Positions 1 to 8,911 of a stretch of 64,000 nt of DNA are shown one piece after another; the first letter of the stretch is position 1, and the number at the start of each line of letters is the position of its first letter. The notes under the pieces are model-generated. The model had not been told where the DNA came from, made no database searches, and worked only from the letters and a program-made list of their open reading frames with translations. The translations under genes were made by a program, and so were the position numbers. This stretch comes from Hyphomicrobium sp. (GTDB lineage Bacteria > Pseudomonadota > Alphaproteobacteria > Rhizobiales > Hyphomicrobiaceae), in contig NZ_JAIETU010000006.1 of NCBI RefSeq assembly GCF_019744875.1, forward strand, positions 124,001-188,000, in the 5' to 3' direction.

Positions 1-1
1 G

Positions 2-1054
2 ATACGCCGCAATCTCGAACGCCAGATCAATGCCGAGCGCTGGACCAACCTCGACCGCCAGCTTTCGCGCGATGCCTATCGGACCGGCGTCATCGATCTC
101 GCACCGCACCCCGACCGCCAGCCCGACGAATTCCAGGCGATGAAGGTCGGCCGGCTGCGAAAGCTGGAGACACTCGGCCTCGCGGATCAGGTTGGCCCCG
201 GCCAATGGGTTATGTCCGAGAATGCCGAGGCGACCCTGCGCGAGCTGGGCGAGCGTGGCGACATCATCAAGCGCATTCACCGCGGCCTGACCGAACGCGG
301 CATCGAACGGGGCGCGGCGAGCTATGTGCTCGCCGGCGAGAGCATCAACGATCCCGTCGTCGGCCGACTGGTCGATCGCGGTCTCGACGATGAGCTGAAG
401 GGCACGGCCTATGCCGTGGTCGACGGCACGGACGGACGAACCCATCACATCAAGCTGCCCGACCTCGACGCAGCCGGCGACAGCGCACCGGGCTCGATCG
501 TCGAGCTGCGCAAGTTCGACGACGCGCAGGGACGCAGGCGGGTCGCACTCGCCGTCCGCTCCGATCTCGACATCTCCGCCCAAGTCAACGCGACCGGCGC
601 GACCTGGCTCGACCGGCAGGCGATCGCCCGTGATCCCGTCGCACTCGGCGGCGGCGGCTTCGGCGCGGAGGTTCGCCAGGCGATGGACAGGCGGGCGGAA
701 CATCTCGTTGGTCAGGGCCTCGCGGAGCGGCAAACGCGCGGCGTCAGCTTCTCGCCGGGACTGATCGACGCGCTGCGGCAGCGCGAGGTGGAGGCCCTTG
801 GCCAGAAGCTCGCGGCCGAGACCGGCCGGCAATTTTCCAAGGCCGCAACGGGCGAGTATGTGGCGGGCACCTATCGCCAGCGCTTCGCGCTCGCCTCTGG
901 CCGCTTCGCCATGATCGATGACGGCCTCGGCTTCCAGCTCGTGCCCTGGTCGCCGTCCCTCGAGCGTCAGATCGGTCAGCACGTCTCCGGCGTGTCGCGC
1001 GGCGCCGGCGGCGTCGACTGGAGCTTCGGCCGCAATCGCGGCCTCGGCATGTAG
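2..1054 (+). CDS. Relaxase/mobilization nuclease, C-terminal part (DUF3363-type), 5' end outside window
   Basis: The reading frame is open from the first bases of the window and ends at a TAG at 1052-1054, so about 350 C-terminal residues are present. The sequence resembles the C-terminal DUF3363 region of VirD2/TraI-like relaxases of alphaproteobacterial ICEs. That region lies behind the nuclease domain, which would hold the catalytic tyrosine and histidine motif and is not in view here. Relaxases nick oriT and lead the strand into the recipient. The traG gene starts 25 bases downstream, which is the normal order in these elements. An internal ATG at 140 exists, but the frame clearly continues upstream of it. 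Family assignment rests on recognition of the C-terminal sequence and on context. Confidence 0.8.
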   Translation: MRRNLERQINAERWTNLDRQLSRDAYRTGVIDLAPHPDRQPDEFQAMKVGRLRKLETLGLADQVGPGQWVMSENAEATLRELGERGDIIKRIHRGLTERGIERGAASYVLAGESINDPVVGRLVDRGLDDELKGTAYAVVDGTDGRTHHIKLPDLDAAGDSAPGSIVELRKFDDAQGRRRVALAVRSDLDISAQVNATGATWLDRQAIARDPVALGGGGFGAEVRQAMDRRAEHLVGQGLAERQTRGVSFSPGLIDALRQREVEALGQKLAAETGRQFSKAATGEYVAGTYRQRFALASGRFAMIDDGLGFQLVPWSPSLERQIGQHVSGVSRGAGGVDWSFGRNRGLGM

Positions 1055-1079
1055 CCCAATCAAGAAAGGAGTAACCGCC

Positions 1080-3065
1080 ATGTCGGCGACCAAGATCCTC
1101 TGGGGCCAGATCGTCAACGTCTTTCTGATCGTGCTCATGACAACCTGGGCGGCGACGCAGTGGACGGCCTATCGACTCGGCTTCCAGCCGCAGCTCGGAC
1201 TTCCGTGGTTCGAACTGGCCGGCTGGCCGATCTACTATCCGCCCGCCTTCTTCTGGTGGTGGTACTTCTACGATGCCTATGCACCGCCGATCTTCATCGA
1301 GGGCGCCTATATCGCGGCGTCAGGCGGCTTCATCTCCATCGCCGTCGCGATCGGGATGTCCGTCTGGCGGGCGCGTGAAGCCAAGAATGCCGAGACGTTC
1401 GGCTCTGCCCGATGGGCCATCGCCGGCGAAGTGCGCGCCGCTGGCCTGACGGGCGCGGATGGCGTCATCCTGGGGAAGTTCGATCGCGACTATCTCCGCC
1501 ACGATGGCCCCGAGCATGTGCTGTGCTTCGCGCCCACGCGGTCAGGCAAGGGTGTCGGCCTGGTCGTGCCGTCGCTGCTGACCTGGCCGGGATCGGCGAT
1601 CGTCCACGACATCAAGGGGGAAAACTGGCAGCTCACCGCCGGCTTCCGCGCGCATCATGGTCGCGTGCTGCTGTTCGATCCGACCAATGCGAAGTCCGCC
1701 GCCTACAATCCGCTGCTCGAAGTCCGCCGCGGCGAATGGGAGGTTCGCGACGTCCAGAACATCGCCGACATTCTAGTCGATCCGGAAGGCTCGCTGGAGA
1801 AGCGGAACCATTGGGAAAAAACCAGCCACGCGTTGCTGGTCGGCGCCATCCTGCACGTCCTCTATGCCGAGGCCGACAAGACCCTGGCTGGCGTTGCCGC
1901 CTTCCTCTCCGACCCGAAGCGGCCGATCGATTCGACGCTGGCCGCTATGATGAAGACAGCGCATCTCGGCGAGGCCGGCCCGCATCCGGTGATCGCCAGC
2001 GCCGCGCGCGAGCTGCTGAACAAATCCGACAACGAGCGGTCGGGCGTGCTGTCCACCGCGATGTCGTTCCTCGGCCTCTACCGCGATCCCGTCGTCGCCG
2101 AGGTCACACGCCGCTGCGACTGGCGCATCGTCGATATCGTCGGCGGCAAGCATCCGACGACCCTCTACCTCGTGGTGCCGCCATCGGACATCAACCGAAC
2201 AAAGCCGCTGATCCGCCTGATCCTCAATCAGATCGGCAGGCGGCTCACGGAGGATCTGAAGGCGAAGGGCAACCGCCACCGGCTGCTGCTCATGCTCGAC
2301 GAATTCCCGGCGCTCGGCCGCCTCGACTTCTTCGAGAGCGCGCTCGCCTTCATGGCGGGTTACGGCCTTAAAGCCTTCCTCATCGCCCAGTCGCTGAACC
2401 AGATCGAGAAGGCCTATGGGCCGAACAACTCGATCCTCGACAACTGCCATGTGCGCGTCAGCTTCGCCACCAATGACGAGCGGACCGCCAAGCGTGTCTC
2501 GGACGCGCTTGGCACCGCGACCGAGATGCGCGCGATGAAGAACTATGCCGGTCATCGGCTGTCGCCTTGGCTCGGCCACATGATGGTCTCGCGCTCGGAG
2601 ACAGCCCGGCAATTGATGACGCCCGGCGAGATCATGCAGCTTCCGCCATCCGACGAAATCGTCATGGTGGCGGGCACCCCGCCGATCCGCGCGAAGAAGG
2701 CGCGATATTATGAGGATCGCCGGTTTCAGGAGCGCATCTTACCGCCGCCGAACCTCGTCAAGTCGACAACGGCTCGGCAGGACGACTGGAGCACGCTGCC
2801 CTTTCCGGTGACGCCGGCGCTGGCGGCGGCTACCGCCGGAGGCGGATCGGAGGATGAGGATACGACCGACTCCGAACGCCGGCACCAGCCGGAACTGAGC
2901 CGCTCGAAACCAGTCGAGCCTAAGCGACCCATCGAAAACGAGTTCGAGATCGATCCTCGCGATGACGCCGATGAGGACACCGCACGTCTCTCGCGGATGA
3001 CGCAGACCATGCGCCAGGTCGCACGCCAAGCGTCGCTCGATCCCGGCGACGGCATCGATCTTTAG
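1080..3065 (+). CDS. traG: Conjugal transfer coupling protein TraG (VirD4 family)
   Basis: This 661-residue protein is the type IV coupling ATPase that links the relaxosome to the mating channel at the inner membrane. Two N-terminal membrane segments (about residues 5-27 and 80-100) precede the ATPase domain. A Walker A motif APTRSGKG lies at about 151-158 and a Walker B LLLMLDE ends at D407-E408. The C-terminus is acidic and charged, as often seen in TraG proteins. The ATG at 1080 is preceded by AAAGGA at a good distance. A longer in-frame start at 918 would run through the relaxase gene and is rejected. It sits between the relaxase and a CopG-type gene, the standard order in P-type ICE transfer modules. 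Confidence 0.93.
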   Translation: MSATKILWGQIVNVFLIVLMTTWAATQWTAYRLGFQPQLGLPWFELAGWPIYYPPAFFWWWYFYDAYAPPIFIEGAYIAASGGFISIAVAIGMSVWRAREAKNAETFGSARWAIAGEVRAAGLTGADGVILGKFDRDYLRHDGPEHVLCFAPTRSGKGVGLVVPSLLTWPGSAIVHDIKGENWQLTAGFRAHHGRVLLFDPTNAKSAAYNPLLEVRRGEWEVRDVQNIADILVDPEGSLEKRNHWEKTSHALLVGAILHVLYAEADKTLAGVAAFLSDPKRPIDSTLAAMMKTAHLGEAGPHPVIASAARELLNKSDNERSGVLSTAMSFLGLYRDPVVAEVTRRCDWRIVDIVGGKHPTTLYLVVPPSDINRTKPLIRLILNQIGRRLTEDLKAKGNRHRLLLMLDEFPALGRLDFFESALAFMAGYGLKAFLIAQSLNQIEKAYGPNNSILDNCHVRVSFATNDERTAKRVSDALGTATEMRAMKNYAGHRLSPWLGHMMVSRSETARQLMTPGEIMQLPPSDEIVMVAGTPPIRAKKARYYEDRRFQERILPPPNLVKSTTARQDDWSTLPFPVTPALAAATAGGGSEDEDTTDSERRHQPELSRSKPVEPKRPIENEFEIDPRDDADEDTARLSRMTQTMRQVARQASLDPGDGIDL

Positions 3066-3073
3066 GAGGCATC

Positions 3074-3508
3074 ATGACAAAGTCTCCCAAAAAGCAGCGG
3101 CTGTCTGTCTATCTCGAACCGGACATCATGAAGGCGCTCGCCGCGCACGCCGCCTGGCGCGATCAATCCCTCTCGCTGATCGCCGAGGCCGGCATCGCCT
3201 CGTTCCTGTCGCCCGACGCCGCCGAGCGCCAGGAAGCGGCCACGACCAAACGGCTCGATCAGATCGACCGGCGAATGGCGCGTATTGAGCGCGACCTCGG
3301 CATCTCCGTCGAAACGCTGGCCGTATTCATCCGCTTCTGGTTGACGACGAACCCGCCGCTACCCGAGCCGGCCCAGGCCGCAGCGCGCGCGAAAGCCGGC
3401 GAGCGCTACGAGGCGTTCGTCACCGCGCTCGGACGGCGACTCGCGCAGGGACCGAAACTTCGGCAGGAGATTTCGGAGGACATCGCGCCCGCGCGCGACG
3501 CGGATTAA
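3074..3508 (+). CDS. CopG-family ribbon-helix-helix protein of the transfer module
   Basis: This 144-residue protein begins 8 bases after traG, behind the ribosome site AGGAGG. The N-terminal 45 residues fit a ribbon-helix-helix fold: a beta strand QRLSVYLEPD followed by two short helices. A charged helical stretch around residues 58-75 (DQIDRRMARIERDLG) could dimerise. Genes of this type regularly lie between traG and trbB in alphaproteobacterial ICEs and are annotated as CopG-family regulators. By analogy it may bind DNA at the transfer operon or oriT, but no operator is visible. The 169 bases between its stop and trbB contain no convincing gene and may hold the trb promoter. Confidence 0.75.
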   Translation: MTKSPKKQRLSVYLEPDIMKALAAHAAWRDQSLSLIAEAGIASFLSPDAAERQEAATTKRLDQIDRRMARIERDLGISVETLAVFIRFWLTTNPPLPEPAQAAARAKAGERYEAFVTALGRRLAQGPKLRQEISEDIAPARDAD

Positions 3509-3677
3509 TCTGGGAACGGCGCACCGCAAGTATTCCCTGGTTCCGCCGTTTTCCTGTCTTTGCACGCCACAGTACGACGACCACATTATGGTTGTTGTCA
3601 GGCCATGATTTCTGCCTCTTCTACTCATCCCCGATCCAGGGCCGCATGTCGCGGTCCCGCAAGAGAACGGGGACGAC

Positions 3678-4661
3678 GTGGCGGCCACTCACCAGAAATC
3701 GGAGGCGATCCTTCGCGGCGCGCGCATGCTGCGCACGGCCCTCGGGCCGGCGATCGCCCGGTTTCTGGAAGACCCCGCGATCGTCGAGGTGATGCTCAAC
3801 CCCGATGGGCGGCTCTGGGTCGACCGGCTTTCCGAAGGACTTTCCGACACGGGTGAACTGTTGTCGCCGTCAGACGGCGAGCGGATCATCCGCCTCGTCG
3901 CCCATCATGTCGGGGCCGAGGTTCATCCCGGCGCCCCACGTGTCTCAGCCGAGTTGCCCGAAACGGGGGAGCGGTTCGAGGGGCTGTTGCCGCCCGTCGT
4001 GTCCGCCCCGGCCTTCGCGATCCGCAAGCCGGCCGTCGCCGTGTTCACGCTCGACGACTATGTCGCCGCCGGGATCATGGCGGCGCATCAGGCCGAGACG
4101 CTGCGCCAGGCCGTCGCCGATCGGCGCAACATCCTCGTCGCCGGCGGCACCTCGACCGGCAAGACGACCCTCACCAACGCTTTGCTGGCTGAGGTCTCGA
4201 AGACCTCCGACCGCGTCGTCCTGATCGAAGACACGCGCGAACTGCAATGCGCCGCGCCGAACCTCGTCGCCATGCGGACCAAAGACGGCGTCGCCTCGCT
4301 CTCCGATCTTGTCCGCTCCTCTCTTCGCCTGCGCCCTGATCGGATTCCGATCGGCGAGGTCCGGGGAGCCGAGGCCCTCGATCTGCTGAAGGCCTGGGGC
4401 ACAGGACACCCCGGCGGTGTCGGAACCATCCACGCGGGTACGGGCATCGGCGCGCTGCGTCGGATGGAGCAGCTCATCCAGGAAGCCGTCGTCACCGTCC
4501 CGCGCGCCCTGATCGCCGAGACGATCGATCTCGTCGCCGTGCTTTCCGGCCGGGGCACGTCGCGCCGCCTCGCCGAACTCGCCCGCATCGAGGGCCTTGG
4601 CCCCGACGGCGACTACCGCGTCACGCCCGCAAGCCAGCCCCTCACAGGAGGTCCGTCATGA
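3678..4661 (+). CDS. trbB: Conjugal transfer ATPase TrbB (VirB11 family)
   Basis: This 327-residue protein is the hexameric secretion ATPase of the P-type conjugation machine, found on the inner face of the cytoplasmic membrane. A Walker A motif GGTSTGKT lies at 156-163. It is followed by an Asp box ([11 protein letters not shown]) and the conserved [15 protein letters not shown] and [12 protein letters not shown] segments of the VirB11 family. The start is a GTG at 3678 behind a GGGGA element, giving the usual family length of about 320. Its last four bases overlap the start of trbC (ATGA), which indicates translational coupling. It opens the trb operon. Confidence 0.95.
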   Translation: MAATHQKSEAILRGARMLRTALGPAIARFLEDPAIVEVMLNPDGRLWVDRLSEGLSDTGELLSPSDGERIIRLVAHHVGAEVHPGAPRVSAELPETGERFEGLLPPVVSAPAFAIRKPAVAVFTLDDYVAAGIMAAHQAETLRQAVADRRNILVAGGTSTGKTTLTNALLAEVSKTSDRVVLIEDTRELQCAAPNLVAMRTKDGVASLSDLVRSSLRLRPDRIPIGEVRGAEALDLLKAWGTGHPGGVGTIHAGTGIGALRRMEQLIQEAVVTVPRALIAETIDLVAVLSGRGTSRRLAELARIEGLGPDGDYRVTPASQPLTGGPS

Positions 4662-4990
4662 TCCAGCATGCCCTGCGTTTCCGCCGCCATATCGCGACTG
4701 CGGTATCCGTCACCTTCGTCTCGCTGGCGCTCGCGCCTGCCGCTCACGCTTCCGGCTCCCAAATGCCCTGGGAGGCCCCGCTACAGTCCATCCTCGAATC
4801 CATCGAGGGCCCGGTCGCCAAAATTATCGCGGTGATGATCATCATCATCACCGGCCTGACGCTGGCCTTCGGCGACACGTCGGGCGGCGCGCGCAAGCTC
4901 ATCCAAATCGTCTTCGGCCTGTCGATCGCCTTCGCTGCGTCCAGCTTCTTCCTGTCCTTCTTCTCGTTCGGCGGCGGGGCGCTCGTCTGA
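4658..4990 (+). CDS. trbC: Conjugal transfer pilin TrbC (VirB2 family)
   Basis: This 110-residue prepilin has a long signal segment ending near AHAS at about residues 27-31. After it come two hydrophobic helices (about 48-70 and 85-105) separated by a short basic turn, the hairpin layout of VirB2/TrbC pilins. The mature subunit would build the mating pilus and may be cyclised as in RP4 TrbC, though that step cannot be judged here. The start overlaps the trbB stop by four bases and the stop shares one base with the trbD start. Confidence 0.9.
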   Translation: MIQHALRFRRHIATAVSVTFVSLALAPAAHASGSQMPWEAPLQSILESIEGPVAKIIAVMIIIITGLTLAFGDTSGGARKLIQIVFGLSIAFAASSFFLSFFSFGGGALV

Positions 4991-5271
4991 TGGCCAACGG
5001 CGCAGATCATCATGGCGAGCTGGCGGGCTTCTCGGTCCCGGTCCATCGGTCGCTGACCGAGCACATCCTGCTCGGCGGCGCTCCGCGCTCGATCGCCATT
5101 CTCAACGGCACGCTGGCAGCCGCGCTCGGCCTTGGCCTCCGCCTCTGGCTGGTCGGCCTGGGCCTTTGGGCTCTCGGTCATTTCGCGGCCGTCTGGGCGG
5201 CCAAGCGCGATCCGCAGTTCGTCGATGTCGTGCGCAAACATCTGCGCATCCCCGGCCACCTGTCGGTTTGA
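4990..5271 (+). CDS. trbD: Conjugal transfer protein TrbD (VirB3 family)
   Basis: This is a 93-residue inner-membrane protein. After a polar start it has the conserved VPVHRSLTEHILLGGAPR segment. Two adjacent hydrophobic stretches (about residues 37-68) follow, then a charged tail. Length and motif match TrbD/VirB3, which works next to the TrbE ATPase in pilus assembly. The ATG at 4990 overlaps the trbC stop (TGATG), so translation is probably coupled. A longer in-frame start at 4597 would run through trbB and is rejected. Confidence 0.9.
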   Translation: MANGADHHGELAGFSVPVHRSLTEHILLGGAPRSIAILNGTLAAALGLGLRLWLVGLGLWALGHFAAVWAAKRDPQFVDVVRKHLRIPGHLSV

Positions 5272-5283
5272 GGAGCGACGCCG

Positions 5284-7740
5284 ATGATGAACCTCGCCGA
5301 ATATCGCAACCGCAATACCCGTCTCGCCGACTTCCTGCCTTGGGTCGCTCTGGTCGGCGAGGGCATCGTCCTGAACAAGGACGGCAGCTTGCAGCGGACC
5401 GCAAGATTTCGAGGACCCGACCTCGACAGTGCCGTTCCGGCCGAGATGGTCGCGGTCGCCGGTCGGCTTAACAACGCCTTCCGTCGCCTGGGCTCCGGCT
5501 GGGCCATCTTCGTCGAGGCGCAGCGCCATGGCGCCGCGACCTATCCCGCCAGCATGTTCGCCGACAGCGCGTCGGCCTTGGTCGACGCCGAGCGGAAAGC
5601 CGACTTCGAGGAAGCCGGCGCACACTTCGAGTCCAGCTACTTCCTCACCTTTCTCTATTTGCCGCCCGCCGAAGACGCGGCGCGCGCAGAGACCTGGCTC
5701 TACGAGGGTCGCGATCACGCCGGCGTCGATGCGCACGAGATCCTGCGCGGCTTCGCAGACCGCACCGATCGCATTCTTCAGCTCATCGACGCCTTCATGC
5801 CGGAATGCGCCTGGCTCGATGACGGCGAGACGCTGACCTATCTGCACTCGACCGTCTCGACCAAGCGGCACCGCGTTTGCGTGCCCGAGACGCCGATGTA
5901 TCTCGACGCGCTGCTGGCCGATCAGCCGCTGACCGGCGGGCTCGAACCCCGGCTCGGCGACGCACATATCCGCATCCTCACCATTGTCGGCTTCCCGGCC
6001 GCTACGACGCCCGGCATCCTCGACGAGCTGAACCGCCTGGCTTTTCCCTATCGCTGGTCGACGCGCGCCGTCCTGCTCGACAAGACCGACGCCACCAAGC
6101 TGCTGACCAAGATTCGGCGGCAATGGTTCGCAAAGCGCAAATCGATCGCCGCCATCTTGAAGGAGGTGATGACGAACGAGGCCTCCGCCCTCGTGGACAC
6201 CGATGCGTCCAACAAGGCGGCCGATGCCGACATGGCGTTGCAGGAGCTGGGCGCGGACTATGCCGGCCAAGCCTATGTGACCGCGACGATCACTGTCTGG
6301 GACGATGATCCGCGCATCGCCGCCGAGAAGCTGCGTATGGTCGAGAAAGTCATCCAGGGCCGCGACTTCACCGCGATGCCCGAGACGATCAACGCCATGG
6401 ACGCCTGGCTCGGCTCGCTGCCCGGCCATGTCTATGCCAACGTCCGCCAGCCCCCGATCAACACATTAAATCTCGCCCACATGATCCCGCTGTCGGCGGT
6501 GTGGGCGGGACCGGAACGGGACGAGCATTTTGCAGCACCCCCACTGCTGTTCGGCAAGACCGAGGGCTCGACCCCGTTCCGGCTTTCCATCCATGTCGGC
6601 GATGTCGGCCATACGTTGATCGTCGGCCCGACAGGCGCCGGTAAGTCGGTGCTCCTCGCGCTGATGGCCCTGCAGTTCCGGCGCTATCCCCAAAGCCAAG
6701 TCTTCGCCTTTGACTTCGGCGGATCGATCCGCGCCGCCGCGCTAGCCATGCGCGGCGACTGGCACGATCTCGGCGGGGGCCTCACGGAGGGGGCAGACGA
6801 CAGCGTGTCGCTTCAGCCGCTCGCGCGCATCGACGATGTCGCCGAGCGCGCCTGGGCCTCCGACTGGCTTGTCGCGATCCTGGCGCGCGAGAGCGTGCCG
6901 GTCACGCCCGACGTGAAGGAGCACCTCTGGTCGGCGCTGTCTTCGTTGTCCTCCGCGCCTATCAGCGAGCGGACGCTGACGGGTCTTTCCGTCCTGCTCC
7001 AGTCCAACGACCTGAAACAGGCGCTGCGACCCTATTGCGTCGGTGGACCCTATGGGCGGCTGCTCGACGCCGAAGGTGAATATCTCGGCGAAGCCAATGT
7101 TCAGGTTTTCGAGACCGAAGGGCTGATCGGCACCGGCGCCGCGGCGGCCGTGCTTGCCTATCTCTTCCACCGCATCGAGGACCGCCTCGACGGTCGCCCG
7201 ACACTGCTGATCGTGGATGAAGGCTGGCTGGCCCTGGATGACGAGGGTTTCGCAGGGCAACTCCGCGAATGGCTGAAGACGCTGCGTAAGAAGAACGCCA
7301 GCGTCATCTTCGCCACCCAGTCGCTCTCCGACATCGACGGCTCGGCGATCGCACCGGCCATCATCGAGAGCTGCCAGACCCGCATCCTCCTCCCGAACGA
7401 GCGCGCCATCGAGCCGCAGATCACCGCGATCTATCGCCGTTTCGGTCTCAACGATCGCCAAATCGAGATCCTCGCCCGCGCAATGCCCAAGCGCGATTAC
7501 TACTGCCAGTCCCGGCGCGGCAACCGGCTGTTCGAGCTGGGTCTGTCGGACGTGGCGTTGGCGCTTTGCGCCGCTTCGTCAAAGCAGCACCAGGCGCTGA
7601 TCGCCGAGGTTCACGCCCGCAGCGGCACCGACGGATTCCTCGCCGAATGGCTCGCGGAGAACCGGCTCGCCTGGGCGGCAAACCTGATCGCTGACCTCAC
7701 CAACGTCACCCCCCAAACCGATCCGGAGGCACGCCCATGA
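5284..7740 (+). CDS. trbE: Conjugal transfer ATPase TrbE (VirB4 family)
   Basis: This 818-residue protein is the largest ATPase of the mating-pair apparatus. It drives pilus assembly and substrate transfer at the inner membrane. An N-terminal CagE/TrbE/VirB domain (about 1-400) precedes a C-terminal P-loop domain. The Walker A motif GPTGAGKS starts at residue 448 and the Walker B LLIVDEGW at 641. The ATFATQSL-like motif IFATQSLSD follows shortly after. The length is typical of the family. The start MMNLAEYR lies behind GAGGAG. The stop overlaps the trbJ start by four bases. Confidence 0.95.
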   Translation: MMNLAEYRNRNTRLADFLPWVALVGEGIVLNKDGSLQRTARFRGPDLDSAVPAEMVAVAGRLNNAFRRLGSGWAIFVEAQRHGAATYPASMFADSASALVDAERKADFEEAGAHFESSYFLTFLYLPPAEDAARAETWLYEGRDHAGVDAHEILRGFADRTDRILQLIDAFMPECAWLDDGETLTYLHSTVSTKRHRVCVPETPMYLDALLADQPLTGGLEPRLGDAHIRILTIVGFPAATTPGILDELNRLAFPYRWSTRAVLLDKTDATKLLTKIRRQWFAKRKSIAAILKEVMTNEASALVDTDASNKAADADMALQELGADYAGQAYVTATITVWDDDPRIAAEKLRMVEKVIQGRDFTAMPETINAMDAWLGSLPGHVYANVRQPPINTLNLAHMIPLSAVWAGPERDEHFAAPPLLFGKTEGSTPFRLSIHVGDVGHTLIVGPTGAGKSVLLALMALQFRRYPQSQVFAFDFGGSIRAAALAMRGDWHDLGGGLTEGADDSVSLQPLARIDDVAERAWASDWLVAILARESVPVTPDVKEHLWSALSSLSSAPISERTLTGLSVLLQSNDLKQALRPYCVGGPYGRLLDAEGEYLGEANVQVFETEGLIGTGAAAAVLAYLFHRIEDRLDGRPTLLIVDEGWLALDDEGFAGQLREWLKTLRKKNASVIFATQSLSDIDGSAIAPAIIESCQTRILLPNERAIEPQITAIYRRFGLNDRQIEILARAMPKRDYYCQSRRGNRLFELGLSDVALALCAASSKQHQALIAEVHARSGTDGFLAEWLAENRLAWAANLIADLTNVTPQTDPEARP

Positions 7741-8507
7741 CCCGTTCCGTTCAATCCCGCTCGCGCGCGCTGCGTCTGGCCGCCGCGCTGTTGGCCGCGC
7801 CGATCGCGCTCTCGCCAATCCTCAGCACACCCGCCGCCGCGCAATGGATCGTCTACGATCCCACCAACTATGCGCAGAATGTCCTGACAGCGGCGCGCAC
7901 CCTGCAGCAGGTCAATCAGCAGATCACTCAGCTCCAGAACGAATCGACAATGCTGATCAACCAGGCCCGCAATCTCACCAGCCTGCCATACTCCTCTCTC
8001 CAACAGCTTCAGCAGTCGGTTCAGCGCACCCAGCAGCTTCTGCAACAGGCGCAGGGCATCGCCCTCAACGTCCAGCAGATCGACCGTGCGTTCCAGACGA
8101 CCTACGGCAACGCATCGATGTCCGCGTCTGACAGCCAGCTCGTCACCAGTGCGCGCGAACGCTGGCAAAACACGGTCGGCGGCTTGCAGGACGCCATGCG
8201 CGTCCAAGCCGGCGTCGTCGGTAACATCGACACGAACCGGAGCGAGATGTCGGCACTGGTCGGCCAAAGCCAAGGGGCGACGGGTGCCTTACAGGCGACG
8301 CAGGCCGGCAACCAGCTTCTCGCCCTGCAGGCGCAGCAGCTCGCCGATCTGACCGCCGTCGTCGCGGCGAATGGCCGGGCGCAGGCGCTTTCTGAAGCAG
8401 AGCGCGCCGCAGCCGCCGAACAGGGGCGCGAGCAGCGTCGCCGCTTCCTGACGCCGGGTACGGGCTATCAGCCCGGCAACGCCCGCATGTTCCCGAACGG
8501 CAACTGA
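7737..8507 (+). CDS. trbJ: Conjugal transfer protein TrbJ (VirB5-like)
   Basis: This 256-residue exported protein has a signal peptide (about 1-36, ending in PAAAQ) followed by the conserved WIVYDPTNYAQN motif of TrbJ. The rest is a long glutamine-rich amphipathic helical region (about 60-220). TrbJ is the VirB5-like periplasmic or pilus-tip component that contacts recipients. The gene overlaps trbE by four bases and is followed 10 bases later by trbK. Both neighbours and length agree with the family. Confidence 0.92.
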   Translation: MTRSVQSRSRALRLAAALLAAPIALSPILSTPAAAQWIVYDPTNYAQNVLTAARTLQQVNQQITQLQNESTMLINQARNLTSLPYSSLQQLQQSVQRTQQLLQQAQGIALNVQQIDRAFQTTYGNASMSASDSQLVTSARERWQNTVGGLQDAMRVQAGVVGNIDTNRSEMSALVGQSQGATGALQATQAGNQLLALQAQQLADLTAVVAANGRAQALSEAERAAAAEQGREQRRRFLTPGTGYQPGNARMFPNGN

Positions 8508-8517
8508 GGGCCTGGCC

Positions 8518-8907
8518 ATGGACGGGAAGATGCTCGCCCGGCTCGGCGCCGTCGTCTTCGTCGCGGTTGCGATCACCGCGACCGCGATCGAGATGAACCG
8601 GAAAGAAGAAGCGCCCGAGCCGTGGGCGTCCGGACGGGCCGCCCAGGCCCAGACCGATCCGCTCCGCGACGAGCTGATCCGCTGCCAAGGACTCGGCGAA
8701 GCCGGTCCCCGCGATACCGCCTGCCTGCGGGCCTGGGCCGAGAACCGCAACCGCTTCCTCGCCCCCGGCGTCCGACCGGCCGAAAGTCTACCGGAGCCAC
8801 CCCCGGCGCCACGCGACAACCCCGCGTCCCCGATAGATCGCACCGATCGACCGGCTCTGGGGCCAACCGCGCCGATCGCTCCGCCACACCTCGACGAGGC
8901 TCGATAG
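8518..8907 (+). CDS. trbK: Putative entry-exclusion protein TrbK-alt
   Basis: This 129-residue protein has one N-terminal membrane segment (about 5-25) and then a short polar domain. That domain contains two cysteines, in RCQGLG and TACLRAWAEN, and a proline-rich tail. The double-cysteine signature and the position between trbJ and trbL match the group annotated as TrbK-alt. RP4 TrbK blocks entry of related plasmids from another donor. That role is assumed here by position, since sequence similarity to RP4 TrbK is weak. The ribosome site is poor (GAGGG). Confidence 0.8.
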   Translation: MDGKMLARLGAVVFVAVAITATAIEMNRKEEAPEPWASGRAAQAQTDPLRDELIRCQGLGEAGPRDTACLRAWAENRNRFLAPGVRPAESLPEPPPAPRDNPASPIDRTDRPALGPTAPIAPPHLDEAR

Positions 8908-8911
8908 CATC

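Noticed and set aside
4744..6429. A 561-codon open frame on the minus strand opposite trbD and trbE
   Set aside because: It mirrors the codon pattern of the well-supported trb genes, has no family resemblance and no ribosome site. High GC creates such antisense frames.
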